Positions 25,827 to 37,923 are shown, numbered from the stretch's first letter. The stretch: DNA of 64,000 bases from Chryseobacterium rhizoplanae (GCF_900182655.1 NZ_FXTC01000005.1:124001-188000); one strand, 5' to 3'. Notes: generated by a model not told the origin, from the letters alone. Numbers and translations are program-made.

Positions 25827-25834
25827 CAAAGATA
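25827..25834 (-). promoter_or_regulatory. -7 box of the polyprenyl synthase gene
   Basis: TATCTTTG on the minus strand matches TAnnTTTG and lies 37 bases upstream of the start at 25789. The -33 element is not clear. Confidence 0.45.
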
Positions 25835-25861
25835 ATTTTTTTCGCTCAATTTTAAGACAAA

Positions 25862-26770
25862 TTAATCTTTGAGTTGATCTTTCGGGATAAAATAAAAAGA
25901 AGGTTTTGTAGTTCCCAGCGGAGATTTAAATTTTTCACCGGAAATATAAATTCCCGTTTCATCTACACTTATTCCTTCAATCTGAGCTAATGAAAGAGCT
26001 GTCCCCAAATAATAATGCTTTGGTTTTTCTTTGAAAAATATTCCGGGCTCCGTTTCGGTAAAGATATCTAAAAAAACTTCAGTTTTCCTGGTATATCCCA
26101 CCAAATAAAGCTTTTTATCAAAATAGGAAGCATCTGTAACGACAAAACCCGTTTTATAGGCTTCTATTTTTTCTGCTTTTTGCAGTTCTGAAATTTCAGG
26201 ATTTACAATATAATGTGAGGTTGCTTTTGAAGCCCATTCTTTCGTAAAGATATGCAGCTTCCCGTTCAAATAGATCATGGCTTCCGCATCAAAATCATTT
26301 CTGGTGTTTTTGGAAATAAATTCTGTCTGTTCGGGATAATAAAAAGAAATTTTCGTTCCGTCTAAAGCTCTTTCCGAGCCGGGAATTTTAATGGTAACAG
26401 ATGTATCGAGACGTTCATAAGGAACTTTATAAATCATCAGATCTTTCCTTGTTCCTGTATTATTTCCAAAATCTCCGATATAAAAATTTTCACCGTCATT
26501 CGCCAAAGCTTCCCAATCATTATTAATCAAATTGGTTTTCAGTGTTCGGATAATTTCGCCATTATTTTTATCAATTTCAAAAAGTTCGGCTGGATTTCCA
26601 CTATCGTTGAAAGTGTATAATTTTCCGTTTAAAATATCAAGTCCGGAAGTTTCTTCAATCTTATCATTCAGATAATTAACCCTGTATTTTTTTATTTTCA
26701 GAAAGTCGGTCTGCTGGGAAAATGCAGATTGAGTAATGATGAGAGCAACAATCAGAAAGAATTTTTTCAT
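25862..26770 (-). CDS. secreted beta-propeller-like protein, function unknown
   Basis: 302 residues with a signal peptide (1-18, ending SAFSQQ). Repeating short beta patterns such as GLDILNGKLYTFNDSGN, NDGENFYIGDFGNN and MIYLNGKLHIFTKEW suggest a beta-propeller related to SdiA-regulated or phytase-like proteins. This is a fold impression only. No catalytic residues are assigned. The gene is monocistronic, and its upstream flank carries an octamer repeat tract (26834-26886). Confidence 0.6.
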   Translation of the reverse strand: MKKFFLIVALIITQSAFSQQTDFLKIKKYRVNYLNDKIEETSGLDILNGKLYTFNDSGNPAELFEIDKNNGEIIRTLKTNLINNDWEALANDGENFYIGDFGNNTGTRKDLMIYKVPYERLDTSVTIKIPGSERALDGTKISFYYPEQTEFISKNTRNDFDAEAMIYLNGKLHIFTKEWASKATSHYIVNPEISELQKAEKIEAYKTGFVVTDASYFDKKLYLVGYTRKTEVFLDIFTETEPGIFFKEKPKHYYLGTALSLAQIEGISVDETGIYISGEKFKSPLGTTKPSFYFIPKDQLKD

Positions 26771-26833
26771 ATAACAAAAATAGGACTTTATTCTGAATTG
26801 GATGTGGGGTTCGGGGTTCGGGATTCGAGGGTT

Positions 26834-26886
26834 GAGAGTTTGAGAGTTTGAGAGTTTGAGGGTTTGAGGGTTTGAGGGTTTGAGGG
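26834..26886. repeat. tandem octamer GAGRGTTT tract, 6.6 copies
   Basis: Three GAGAGTTT units are followed by three GAGGGTTT units and a partial one. Related tracts occur near 33527, 36998, 37138, 48001, 48176, 54936, 58520 and 63309. The rest of the 26771-27121 gap holds a degenerate stretch and a terminator but no gene that I can support. Confidence 0.9.
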
Positions 26887-27060
26887 ATTATCTATAAGCT
26901 ATTTTTTTAAACGCTAATGATGCTAAGATCTTAACTATTTTTAAAATTTTTATGGTCGCAACGGCGTTTTACCCAGCAAAGGGGGTTTACTCGTTATGCC
27001 TCAAATTTCTTCTTTTATTATAGTTTTCATTGTTCCGATTTTTTTCTTTCATTCCTAAAA

Positions 27061-27090
27061 TAGAAAAACGAGCTAAAATAGCCCGTTTTT
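27061..27090 (-). terminator. terminator of the sterol-desaturase-like gene
   Basis: On the minus strand AAAACGGGCU / AGCUCGUUUU forms a 10-bp stem with one G-U pair and a U run, about 30 bases after the stop at 27122. Confidence 0.7.
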
Positions 27091-27121
27091 CATTAGATTT
27101 CTATTGATTTTAAAAACAAGT

Positions 27122-28075
27122 TTAAGCAGTTTTCTGCTCTTCCTGAGTTTGCTGTTGTTCTTTCTTTTTTGCCTGTTTTGCAAAGTATTCTTTCTGGTAT
27201 TGCCTTACCGTTTTTCCTGTTCCGTCATGTCTCCATCCCGGTGAGTTGAAAATATAATTAATTCTGTCAGTGAATTTTAATCCGGGCTGCTTAAGATCTT
27301 TCCAGATTTTTCTCCATTCATAAAAAAGGACTGTATCTGGTCTGTTGTCCGGCATTTTAGGATAGATTCCATATTTTACAGGAATATTAGGATCTTCTTT
27401 TTGAAAAGTTCCAAATATTTTATCCCAGATGATCAGGCACATTCCCATGTTCTTATCCAGATATTTTACATTACATGCATGATGAACACGGTGATGGGAA
27501 GGAGTGACAAGAATATATTCTAAAAATCCCATACTCTTCACAGTCTGCGTATGAACCCACGTTCCGTAAACCTGGCCAATGGCGTAAGCTACCATAATAT
27601 GCCACGGATTGAATCCTAAAAATGCAAGCGGTGAAAAATATAAATATCTGTATAGCGGCTGCAATACAGGACTTCTGAATCCTGTTGTAAGGTTAAAGTA
27701 TTCTGAACTGTGGTGTGTGATATGCACTGCCCAGAATGCTCTGGAACGATGGTCAACATAATGCAGTACGTAATAGGCGAAATCCGTGATTACAAAACAA
27801 GCCAGCAGATACCATACACTAAGATCCCATGAAAAAAGTCTGTGGTTGTAGAAGAAAAACATAACGCCCATGGCAAATGCTTTCATAATAAGGTCCAGAC
27901 CAAAGTTCATCAATGCCAGATAAATATTGGTAGCAAGATCTTTCCCGCTATATAACTTCGCTTCTGAAACGTGGCTGTAAATCATTTCAGCTAAAATAAC
28001 GGTTGCATGCAGCGGAATAGCCCATGCATACACATTTTCCAGCCCATCCTCGCTCATAAGAAAATCCATCATCAC
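27122..28075 (-). CDS. sterol desaturase / fatty-acid hydroxylase family membrane protein
   Basis: 317 residues. The di-iron histidine boxes of the superfamily are visible: HYVDHRSRAFWAVHITHHSS (HxxxH and HxxHH, near residue 120) and HTQTVK with PSHHRVHHACN (near 200). Four or five membrane helices surround them. The C terminus is a soluble Lys/Gln-rich tail. The start could be any of the first three Met codons. The enzyme would hydroxylate or desaturate a lipid, for example a sphingolipid, fatty acid or carotenoid; the substrate is not readable. Confidence 0.85.
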   Translation of the reverse strand: MMMDFLMSEDGLENVYAWAIPLHATVILAEMIYSHVSEAKLYSGKDLATNIYLALMNFGLDLIMKAFAMGVMFFFYNHRLFSWDLSVWYLLACFVITDFAYYVLHYVDHRSRAFWAVHITHHSSEYFNLTTGFRSPVLQPLYRYLYFSPLAFLGFNPWHIMVAYAIGQVYGTWVHTQTVKSMGFLEYILVTPSHHRVHHACNVKYLDKNMGMCLIIWDKIFGTFQKEDPNIPVKYGIYPKMPDNRPDTVLFYEWRKIWKDLKQPGLKFTDRINYIFNSPGWRHDGTGKTVRQYQKEYFAKQAKKKEQQQTQEEQKTA

Positions 28076-28144
28076 AAAATAATTTGTGCAAAGGTAGGGT
28101 TTTAACTTTTTTTTAAGGAAGTTTTGATTTTTTTTAAGGAAATT

Positions 28145-29179
28145 TTAATCCGTTGCTTTGTTGGCCAATTGCCCGCAAGCTGCATCAATATCACCTCCAC
28201 GGCTTCTTCTGACCATTACGGTAATACCTGCATTTTCAAGCTGACGGATATAGTTTTCTTCCGCCTGTTTGTTGCATTGGTCATATTTTCCGTCACCAAT
28301 AGGGTTGTATTGAATAAGGTTTACTTTTGAAGGAACCTGTTTGCAGTATTTGATTAAAGCTTTAATATCTTCATCCCCGTCATTGATTCCTTTCCATACA
28401 CAGTATTCAAAAGTAATGACAGAACCTGTCTTTTGATACCAGTACTGAAGGGATTCCATAATATCCGTCAACGGAAATTTATCCGAGAAAGGCATGATCT
28501 CGTTACGCTTGGATTCGATAGCTGAGTGAAGGGATAAAGCCAGTTTCACACGCAATTCGTCATCAGCAAGCATTTTGATCATCTTTGGAATACCGGATGT
28601 AGAAACAGTGATTCTTCTTGGAGACATTCCCAATCCTTCCGGCTGGGTAATTTTTCTGATGGCTTCCACTACATTTTTGTAATTCATCATCGGCTCTCCC
28701 ATTCCCATAAATACGATGTTGGAAAGCGGTCTCTCGAAGTACATTCTGCTCTGGCTGTCAATCAGGGCTACCTGATCTACAATTTCAGCTACTTCAAGGT
28801 TTCTCATCCTTTTCAGTTTTGCTGTAGCACAGAATTCGCAGTTTAGTGAGCATCCTACCTGCGAAGATACACAGGCTGTAGTTCTTGTTTCTGTAGGAAT
28901 AAGAACAGATTCCACCATCAGTCCGTCATGAAGCTTCACTCCGTTTTTGATGGTTCCGTCAGTACTTTTTTGAAGAAGGTCTACGGAAACAGGGTTAATT
29001 GTATATTCTTCGGAAATTTTTTCACGAAGAGATTTCGAAAGATTCGTCATTTCATCTATCGAATGGAGGTTTTTACTCCATAGCCAGTCATAGACCTGTT
29101 TCGCACGAAACGGTTTTTCTCCTAAAGACTCAAAGTAATCTTTAAGCTGGTCCAGTGATAATATACGGATATCTTTCAT
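28145..29179 (-). CDS. rlmN: 23S rRNA (adenine2503-C2)/tRNA methyltransferase RlmN
   Basis: 344 residues, full length. The radical-SAM cluster motif CxxxCxxC is present in GCSLNCEFCATAKLKRMRN, and the mechanistic cysteine pair is completed by the C-terminal Cys in DIDAACGQL. The FMGMGEP loop and the VSTSGIP motif fit RlmN. It methylates C2 of A2503 in 23S rRNA and of A37 in some tRNAs. The gene is downstream of queA on the same strand (71 bases apart), and the two may be cotranscribed. Confidence 0.97.
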   Translation of the reverse strand: MKDIRILSLDQLKDYFESLGEKPFRAKQVYDWLWSKNLHSIDEMTNLSKSLREKISEEYTINPVSVDLLQKSTDGTIKNGVKLHDGLMVESVLIPTETRTTACVSSQVGCSLNCEFCATAKLKRMRNLEVAEIVDQVALIDSQSRMYFERPLSNIVFMGMGEPMMNYKNVVEAIRKITQPEGLGMSPRRITVSTSGIPKMIKMLADDELRVKLALSLHSAIESKRNEIMPFSDKFPLTDIMESLQYWYQKTGSVITFEYCVWKGINDGDEDIKALIKYCKQVPSKVNLIQYNPIGDGKYDQCNKQAEENYIRQLENAGITVMVRRSRGGDIDAACGQLANKATD

Positions 29180-29250
29180 TGTAAGGTTGTAGATTATAGA
29201 TAGCAGGTGGCGGATAACTACTACCTGCCACCTTTTACCTATTATCTTTT

Positions 29251-30300
29251 TTATAGAATTAACATTGCGTCACCGTAAGAATAGAATTTATACTTTTCTT
29301 TTACGGCTTCTTCATAAGCATGCATTACGAAATCTTTTCCGGCAAATGCTGCAATCATCATAAGCAATGTAGACTTCGGTGTGTGGAAGTTAGTGATCAT
29401 TGAAGTAGCTACTCCGAAATCGTGAGGCGGATAAATGAATTTATTGGTCCATCCGTTGAAAGCAGAGATCTTTTTGTTTGAAGAAACAGAAGTTTCCAAT
29501 GCTCTCATTGTGGTAGTACCTACCGCACAAACTCTTCTGTGAGATTCTACTGCTCTGTTGATAAGCTCAGCATTTTTTTCATCGATGATGATCTCTTCAG
29601 ATTCCATTTTGTGTTTAGAAAGATCTTCTACCTCAATCGGGTTGAATGTTCCCAATCCTACGTGAAGGGTAACTTCAGCAAAATTGATTCCTTTGATCTC
29701 TAATCTCTTCATCAAATGCTTAGAGAAGTGAAGACCTGCTGTAGGTGCAGCAACTGCTCCTTCTATTTTAGCATAGATCGTCTGATATCTTTCTGCATCT
29801 TCCGGCTCTACTGCTCTTTTGATATACTTTGGAAGTGGAGTTTCTCCCAATTCTTTTAATTTCGTTCTGAATTCGTCGTAAGAACCGTCGAATAAGAATC
29901 TTAATGTTCTTCCTCTTGAAGTGGTGTTATCAATAACTTCTGCTACCAAAGATTCATCTTCAGTGAAGAATAATTTGTTACCAATTCTGATTTTTCTTGC
30001 CGGGTCTACCAACACATCCCAAACTCTGGTTTCTTTATCAAGCTCTCTTAATAAGAAAACTTCAATTTTAGCACCTGTTTTTTCTTTATTTCCGTAAAGA
30101 CGAGCAGGGAAAACCTTAGTATTATTGAAGATAAACAAATCATCCTCATCAAAATAATCTACTACATCCTTGAATAATTTGTGCTCAATAGTTTGTGTTT
30201 TTCTATCAAGTACCATTAATCTGGCTTCGTCTCTGTGCTCTGATGGGTGTTCTGCTAATAATTCCGCAGGAAGATCAAAATTAAAATCTGATGTTTTCAT
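29251..30300 (-). CDS. queA: S-adenosylmethionine:tRNA ribosyltransferase-isomerase QueA
   Basis: 349 residues, full length. Family motifs include [23 protein letters not shown] at the N terminus (seen in shorter blocks FDLPAELLA and HPxxxRDxARL), [26 protein letters not shown] and a C-terminal [13 protein letters not shown]. It transfers the ribosyl part of SAM to 7-aminomethyl-7-deazaguanine in tRNA during queuosine synthesis. A clear TAnnTTTG promoter lies upstream at 30356-30387. Confidence 0.97.
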   Translation of the reverse strand: MKTSDFNFDLPAELLAEHPSEHRDEARLMVLDRKTQTIEHKLFKDVVDYFDEDDLFIFNNTKVFPARLYGNKEKTGAKIEVFLLRELDKETRVWDVLVDPARKIRIGNKLFFTEDESLVAEVIDNTTSRGRTLRFLFDGSYDEFRTKLKELGETPLPKYIKRAVEPEDAERYQTIYAKIEGAVAAPTAGLHFSKHLMKRLEIKGINFAEVTLHVGLGTFNPIEVEDLSKHKMESEEIIIDEKNAELINRAVESHRRVCAVGTTTMRALETSVSSNKKISAFNGWTNKFIYPPHDFGVATSMITNFHTPKSTLLMMIAAFAGKDFVMHAYEEAVKEKYKFYSYGDAMLIL

Positions 30301-30355
30301 TTTTTAAATTACGGTTTAAAAATTATTGTAATTACAAGGTGTAATTTTCGGAGTG

Positions 30356-30387
30356 CAAATATACGACATTGAATACCCCTTTGTCAA
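30356..30387 (-). promoter_or_regulatory. promoter of queA (and perhaps rlmN)
   Basis: On the minus strand TATATTTG (30356-30363) is preceded by TTG (30385-30387) with 21 bases between, close to the Bacteroidota consensus. Confidence 0.65.
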
Positions 30388-30474
30388 GTATTATTTACAA
30401 TGAAATATAAAACCGTGATTTTACGGGGATTTTTAAGCTTAAAAAGTTCTATTTTTGGAAAAATTAAATTCAGC

Positions 30475-31170
30475 ATGGAGCCAGTAAGCAAAATCTACTT
30501 CCTTAATAATCCGTATCCTAACGGTCATAAAATCGTTATGTTCAACTGGAGCGGGCGAATTGATGAATATGGATTTATCTGGTTTGATTTTCATTTAAAA
30601 ACTGAAAATTATTATGCAAATGATGACGAAAACGGTGAGGAAGAAGACGAAGATCTGCCTGACTGGAACTCCAAAATCGTATGGGGAAATTATCATACCT
30701 GTACACTCTCGTCAAATTATTGGGGTGAACAGAGAGGAATCAGAATTAACAACCTTGATGAAAAACTGGACTTCGACACCGTTATTAAAAATGATCTTTT
30801 CAGCAATGATCTTCCGTCTGAACATCATTTTGATGGCGATGATCTTGCCTTCAGTATTTATCTGCTGGGGCATGACAGCTGTGCCGGGCACCAGATCAGT
30901 TTTTCAAAAAAAGATAATAATCGGTATGATATTACATGGACCGGCAAAATAGCATTAACCTATGCGGGTGATGATGAGTTTTCCCATGATTTCAAAGCAG
31001 AGATTTTCAATGTTGAATTTGAAGGTTTTCATTATCCTAAAACCTGGTCACCAGAAAAAGCAACTGAAATGTTCAGGGCCAGACTTGCCAATTTTGAAGA
31101 GTATGAATTTGTGGATCTGAATCCTAAAAGTAACAAAAGGGAATATAAACTCGACAAACTAAAACAATAA
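30475..31170 (+). CDS. conserved-looking hypothetical protein
   Basis: 231 residues from ATG 30475. A longer frame to 30400 exists, but its first 25 residues look unlike protein sequence and a TATTTTTG -7 box at 30450-30457 lies inside it, so I prefer the inner start with moderate confidence. No signal peptide. The protein is rich in aromatic and acidic residues (an acidic loop of about 14 residues follows LKTENYYAND). No family recognised. It is followed at 31 bases by an AIM24-family gene on the same strand, which may make an operon. Confidence 0.65.
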   Translation: MEPVSKIYFLNNPYPNGHKIVMFNWSGRIDEYGFIWFDFHLKTENYYANDDENGEEEDEDLPDWNSKIVWGNYHTCTLSSNYWGEQRGIRINNLDEKLDFDTVIKNDLFSNDLPSEHHFDGDDLAFSIYLLGHDSCAGHQISFSKKDNNRYDITWTGKIALTYAGDDEFSHDFKAEIFNVEFEGFHYPKTWSPEKATEMFRARLANFEEYEFVDLNPKSNKREYKLDKLKQ

Positions 31171-31201
31171 CACTATAAAAACAACAAATCAAAAAATTAT
31201 C

Positions 31202-31897
31202 ATGATGAGCAAATATTCAATAGAAGCATTTATCAACGAAACAAAAGAAAATCCGCAGCAAAGAGATTATTTTGAGCTGGAAACCAAACATCTTCTGGAA
31301 ATCAACCTAAATAATCAGGCGGTATGGACTAAAAAAGGAAGTATGGTAAGCTATGTGGGAAATATCAATTTTGAAAGACAGGGAATGCTGGCCGGAGGAA
31401 TTGGAAACCTTCTTAAAAAAGCAATCAGTGGTGAAGGAAGTAAGCTTATGAAAGCTGAAGGAACCGGGAAATTGTATGTAGCAGACTCCGGAAAGAAAGT
31501 ACGTATCCTTTATCTGAATAATGAATCTGTATGTGTGAACGGAAATGATGTTCTTGCTCATGAACAAACTGTAAACAGCGATATTACCATGCTTAAGAGT
31601 ATTGCAGGAATGATGTCCGGCGGACTTTTCCAGGTGAAACTTTCAGGAACGGGACATATTGCGATTACCACTCACGGAGATCCATTGACATTACTGGTAA
31701 CTCCTGATACACCTGTTTTCACAGATCCTAATGCTACTGTTGCATGGTCCGGAAATCTGAGCCCGGAACTTAAAACAAATGTTTCTTTTAAAAGCCTTAT
31801 CGGAAGAGGAAGCGGTGAAGAATTTCAGATGAAGTTTTCAGGCCACGGATGGGTATTGATCCAGCCTTACGAAGAGGTTTATTATATGGAAAAATAA
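31202..31897 (+). CDS. AIM24-family protein
   Basis: 231 residues; Met2 is an equally likely start. Repeated beta strands with GSMVSYVGNINFERQG, GEGSKLMKAEGTGKLYVAD and SGTGHIAITTHGDPL match the AIM24 (TIGR00266-like) fold of bacterial and mitochondrial proteins. The biochemical role is unknown. Cytosolic by lack of a signal. It probably shares a transcript with the hypothetical gene upstream. Confidence 0.85.
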   Translation: MMSKYSIEAFINETKENPQQRDYFELETKHLLEINLNNQAVWTKKGSMVSYVGNINFERQGMLAGGIGNLLKKAISGEGSKLMKAEGTGKLYVADSGKKVRILYLNNESVCVNGNDVLAHEQTVNSDITMLKSIAGMMSGGLFQVKLSGTGHIAITTHGDPLTLLVTPDTPVFTDPNATVAWSGNLSPELKTNVSFKSLIGRGSGEEFQMKFSGHGWVLIQPYEEVYYMEK

Positions 31898-31916
31898 AGT
31901 CCGCAAACCTCAGAGG

Positions 31917-31924
31917 TAATTTTG
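31917..31924 (+). promoter_or_regulatory. -7 box of the M61 peptidase gene
   Basis: TAATTTTG matches TAnnTTTG and sits 29 bases before the ATG at 31953. The -33 element is not evident. Confidence 0.4.
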
Positions 31925-31952
31925 TATTTTCGTAGTACTTAAAGCAATAGCA

Positions 31953-33488
31953 ATGAATACTATTATAAAGCTATTTTTTCTGACCGTTATAATTCCTAAT
32001 ATAATTATAGCCCAAAAATCAAAGAATAATTACGAATACAATATAGATCTTCTTCATATATCCAACGATGAAGTCCGGGTTTCATTTGCTCCTCCAAGGA
32101 ACACTCTTCAACACGGTAAGTTTATTATCCCTAAACTGGTTCCCGGATTTTATCAGGCTATGAATTTCGGGCAATATGTTTCAAATTTTGCAGCCACCGA
32201 CAAGAATGGAAAAAAAATACTGACCGAAAGGCTGGATAAAAACAGCTGGCTGGTGCATGATCTTAAACATGTACATAAAATATCCTATCAGGTAGCTGAC
32301 GGTTGGGATTCTTTGAAAAATGATACCCAGGAAGCCAAATCTCCGGGAAGCATGTTTATAAAAGACAGTGTTTTCGTCATCAACTATAATTCTTTAGTAG
32401 GATATTTTGAAGAAATGAAAGATATTCCTTATCAGATCAATATTACAAAAAACAAGGATTTTTATGCTTCTTCAGCCCTGGATTATACACAGAAAAATAA
32501 GAATACTGACATTGTCTGGGCTAAAGATTACCGGCAATTGGTAGATTCTCCTGTTTTATATTGTGTTCCTGATACAACATGGCTGAAAATAGGTCATACC
32601 GAAGTTCTTGTCTCGTTCTATAACAATAAAGAGCGGCATTATTCAAAAACAATAGCCCGTGAAATAGAGAATATTCTGAAAAACCAGCAAGCGTATCTGG
32701 GAGGAACATTACCGGTAAATAAATATGCTTTTCTGATCTACTATGAATCTTCAAATGAGAAAGGATTTCTGGGAGATGGCCTGGAACATTCCCACTCTAC
32801 AGTCTGTCTGTACCGCTCGGGAAGTATGAAGTTTCTTCCGAATGCTTTAAACAGAGTGGCTTCCCATGAGTTTTTCCATATTGTTACCCCTCTCAACATC
32901 CATTCAGGAGAAATTCAGCATTATGATTTCCTGAATCCTGTTATGTCTAAACATCTTTGGCTGTATGAGGGAATGACAGAATATGCTACGATTCATATGC
33001 CTGTCAAACAAAAAATGATCAGTCTGGAAGAGTTTGAAAAGAGCCTGGAAGAAAAGATACATGGAATGAAAGAGTTTGACAACAAATTTTCCCTTACGGA
33101 ACTGAGTAAAAACTCCATGGAAAGACAGGATCAGTATATGAATTTTTATCAGAAAGGAGCATTAGTAGGGTTATGCCTAGACATCAGATTAAGAGAGCTT
33201 TCTGGTGGTAAAATGGGAACTCAGGATCTGATGCAGCTACTTATGAAAAAATATGGTGAAGGGAAATATTTCAACGAGGATGATCTGTTTGATGAAATTA
33301 CCAAAATAACCTATCCGGAAATACGTACATTTTTCAGGGATTTTGTGGAAGGCACCCAGCCCATTCCTTTAAAAGAATATCTTGAAAAAGCTGGTTTTAA
33401 CTATGATGAAGCCACCGGAAAAGTAACCACCTTCCCCAACCCGGATCTAAAGCAACTGGCACTAAGAAAAGCCTGGATCAATCAATAA
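31953..33488 (+). CDS. secreted M61-family metallopeptidase (glycyl aminopeptidase-like)
   Basis: 511 residues with a signal peptide (1-20, ending IIIAQK). Zinc site: HEFFH within ASHEFFHIVTPLNIHSG (near residue 307), with the third ligand Glu in LWLYEGMTEY. The N-terminal beta domain and the motif GLEHSHSTV fit M61. Most M61 enzymes are near 600 residues and have a PDZ domain after the catalytic part; here only about 90 residues follow and no PDZ is seen. Likely a periplasmic or secreted peptidase. Confidence 0.85.
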   Translation: MNTIIKLFFLTVIIPNIIIAQKSKNNYEYNIDLLHISNDEVRVSFAPPRNTLQHGKFIIPKLVPGFYQAMNFGQYVSNFAATDKNGKKILTERLDKNSWLVHDLKHVHKISYQVADGWDSLKNDTQEAKSPGSMFIKDSVFVINYNSLVGYFEEMKDIPYQINITKNKDFYASSALDYTQKNKNTDIVWAKDYRQLVDSPVLYCVPDTTWLKIGHTEVLVSFYNNKERHYSKTIAREIENILKNQQAYLGGTLPVNKYAFLIYYESSNEKGFLGDGLEHSHSTVCLYRSGSMKFLPNALNRVASHEFFHIVTPLNIHSGEIQHYDFLNPVMSKHLWLYEGMTEYATIHMPVKQKMISLEEFEKSLEEKIHGMKEFDNKFSLTELSKNSMERQDQYMNFYQKGALVGLCLDIRLRELSGGKMGTQDLMQLLMKKYGEGKYFNEDDLFDEITKITYPEIRTFFRDFVEGTQPIPLKEYLEKAGFNYDEATGKVTTFPNPDLKQLALRKAWINQ

Positions 33489-33526
33489 TTTTTAAACAAA
33501 TTAATAAAAGATCAATTACAAATACC

Positions 33527-33650
33527 CCACTCGCCCTTCAACCCCTCTAACCCTCAACCCCTCTAACCCTCTAACTCTATAACTCTCCAGCTCGCACCAC
33601 GCACCCCGTAACTCATAAACTCTACATCCCTCCCACTTAATATCTCTCAC
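33527..33650. repeat. degenerate CCCTCTAAC-type repeat tract
   Basis: Complement of the GAGRGTTT family: CCCTCAACCCCTCTAACCC and CTCTAACTCTATAACTCT, then diverged copies. It fills most of the gap between the M61 peptidase and the GH109 gene. Confidence 0.7.
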
Positions 33651-33696
33651 GCCATCGGGATTTACAAAAGTTTTAATATATTTAGGAAAAAAATAG

Positions 33697-35988
<2,292 letters not shown>

Positions 35989-35998
<10 letters not shown>

Positions 35999-37020
35999 AC
36001 GATATTGTCATTCAATTTATTGGTACGGATAATTACGGTCTCACTCCTATTACTGACGGCCTGATCAATACAACCTATCTTTTGGAAAATAAGGATCAGG
36101 GAAAGAAATTTATCTTACAAAAAATCAACAATCGTGTCTTCAAACGGCCGGAAGCCATTGTCAACAATCATTTAATAATTAATGAACTTCTAAAGTCAAA
36201 TGACTATCAGTTTAAAATCATAGAACCTATTCCATCTCTTACCAATGAACTTTTGGTGAAAGATGCCAATGATGATCCATGGCGCATGCTGAGTTTTGTA
36301 GAAAACAGTACTACTTTTCTTACTGCTCCTTCATTGCAGACGGCTTTTGAAGCAGCCAAAACCTTCAGTTATTTCCTCTCCACTGTAAATACTGAAAAGC
36401 TGCCTGCTATTGAAGATACACTTCCTAATTTCCTTAATTTTGAGAAAAGGGTTTCGGATTATAAAAATTCATTAAAGAATGCAGCTCCTTATTTAAAAGA
36501 AAATGCAAAAGCTGAAATAGAAATCACCAATCAGTTGCTGTCTTTGCCTGACCAATGGATTGAAATGGAGAAAAACAATCGGATTCCCAAAAGAATCATC
36601 CATGCCGATGTAAAAATCAGCAACATTCTGTTTGATCAAAATCATCGTCCTTTAGCGGTTATTGATCTTGATACGATGATGATTTCTACTATTTTATATG
36701 ATTTTGGAACAATGATCCAATCTTATACCAATACAACGAATGAAGATGACGGCAGTGCCCAAAATAATTTCAACCCTAAAATGTATAAGGTTGTAAAAGA
36801 AGGATTTTTATTTTATCTGAAGGAAAAACTGACCCCGGAAGAATCTGATAATCTCGATTATGCTGCACAGGTCGCCATTTATATCCAGGAGCTTCGTTTT
36901 TTAACAGACTATCTGAACGGAAGCACTTACTATTCTATTACACATCCTGAGCACAATCTGGATAGGACTAAAAACCAGCTGGAGCTGTTGAAAGGATTGA
37001 GAGAATATTTGAGAGTTTGA
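35989..37020 (+). CDS. APH-family sugar kinase (N-acetylhexosamine 1-kinase-like)
   Basis: 343 residues with the aminoglycoside-phosphotransferase-type catalytic loop HADVKISNILF and the metal-binding VIDLDTMM. The N-terminal FILQKINNRVF is the ATP lysine strand. Members beside GH109 and nucleotidyltransferases are NahK/LnpB-like anomeric kinases for GlcNAc/GalNAc. The last codons (after LRE) coincide with an octamer repeat tract (GAGRGTTT), so the final residues may have been replaced by repeat expansion. Third gene of the operon. Confidence 0.85.
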
Positions 37021-37048
37021 GCGTGAGAGGGTTTGAGAGTTTGAGAAT
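36998..37048. repeat. octamer repeat tract overlapping the kinase stop
   Basis: The units TTTGAGAG, TTTGAGCG, TGAGAGGG, TTTGAGAG and TTTGAGAA run across the end of the kinase gene (stop 37018-37020) into the intergenic space. Confidence 0.8.
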
Positions 37049-37060
37049 AATAGAGTAAAA

Positions 37061-37103
37061 ACAGACTCCTATGGAGTGACAAGGTGTACGGATAGATAAT
37101 ACG
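37061..37103. repeat. dispersed repeat, ACTCCTATGGAGTGACAAGG type (copy 1)
   Basis: ACTCCTATGGAGTGACAAGG followed by GTACGGATAGA. A second copy at 42741-42785 reads ATTCCTGCGGAATGACAAAG with GTGCGGATAGA. The inner part is palindromic. Confidence 0.6.
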
Positions 37104-37137
37104 TCATATTTGTCCATTTCGTATGAATCTATATTCT

Positions 37138-37204
37138 TACAACTCAAAAACTCTCCCACTCTCAAACCCTCAAACTCGCTACCCGAATTCCGCAACTCCC
37201 TCAA
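37138..37204. repeat. octamer-family tract on the other strand, running into a stop codon
   Basis: AACTCTCCCACTCTCAAACC and later AACTCCCTCAACC lead directly to the stop codon of the deoxyinosine glycosylase at 37201. Confidence 0.7.
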
Positions 37205-37698
37205 CCTAAAAACTCAAGTATCCTCTTCCACTCTTCCAGCTTTTTCTCAAAGGAAACTGTATGAAGCGGGCTCGTAGAAGGCAATAGAAAAATGGGCAGT
37301 TTATAATTTTTCCCTAACAGTTTTTGCAAATTTTTATAGGATTTTCCTCCGTTGCAGAAAATGGCTCTGACATTCGGGTGTTCTTCCAGCAGTTCAGCGA
37401 TCTGGTTGGCTTCTTCATTTCTGATTTCAGAATCAAGGCTTCCTTTTCTCTCGCAGGAATCAATGACATCCCAAAGGGCAATATGATGTTTCTTCAATGT
37501 TTCGATTCTTTGATTATAATCTTCAGTAAACTCTTCGTTCAGCAATTCAAAGATGATTTTCCAGAATTTGTTCTGAGGATGCGCATAGTACTGTTGTTTT
37601 TCAAGTGATTTAACTCCGGGAATCGATCCTAAAATGATAATTTGGGACTGATTATCGATAAGGGGTGAAAATGAAGAAATCCGGTTTTGCATATTCAA
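37201..37698 (-). CDS. DNA-deoxyinosine (hypoxanthine) glycosylase
   Basis: 165 residues; the start could be Met1 or Met3. Uracil-DNA glycosylase superfamily signatures are IILGSIPGVKSL (motif 1), YYAHPQNKFWKII and LPSTSPLHT near the C terminus (motif 2). These are the features of the family 6 HDG-type deoxyinosine glycosylases (TIGR04274). It would excise hypoxanthine formed by adenine deamination. The gene ends inside a repeat tract. Confidence 0.85.
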   Translation of the reverse strand: MNMQNRISSFSPLIDNQSQIIILGSIPGVKSLEKQQYYAHPQNKFWKIIFELLNEEFTEDYNQRIETLKKHHIALWDVIDSCERKGSLDSEIRNEEANQIAELLEEHPNVRAIFCNGGKSYKNLQKLLGKNYKLPIFLLPSTSPLHTVSFEKKLEEWKRILEFLG

Positions 37699-37758
37699 AT
37701 ATAGAGATTTTATTTCGCCAGATTATGCTGATTAGACTATTTCCTATCTACAAATTCA

Positions 37759-37893
37759 GGCTATTGGAAGCTGGAAGAAGGAGGCTGGAAGTTACTATTA
37801 GCCATACATTAATTATTATTATTTAAAAATAGGAAAAAAATTGTTGTTTACAACCTCAATAGCTTCCCTCTTCAAGCTCCCAGCTTCCAACCT
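37759..37893. repeat. inverted GGAAGCTGG repeats
   Basis: ATTGGAAGCTGGAAGAAGG (37764-37782) is matched on the other strand by TTGGAAGCTGGGAGCTTGA (complement of 37874-37893). About 70 bases of AT-rich sequence lie between. With the GGCTAAAGCC element it fills the 37699-38018 gap; no gene is seen there. Confidence 0.5.
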
Positions 37894-37923
37894 GATTACA
37901 ATAGAAAATTCTTATCTTAAACT

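Noticed and set aside
26834-26886. CRISPR array
   Set aside because: The unit is only eight bases with no spacers. No cas genes are present.
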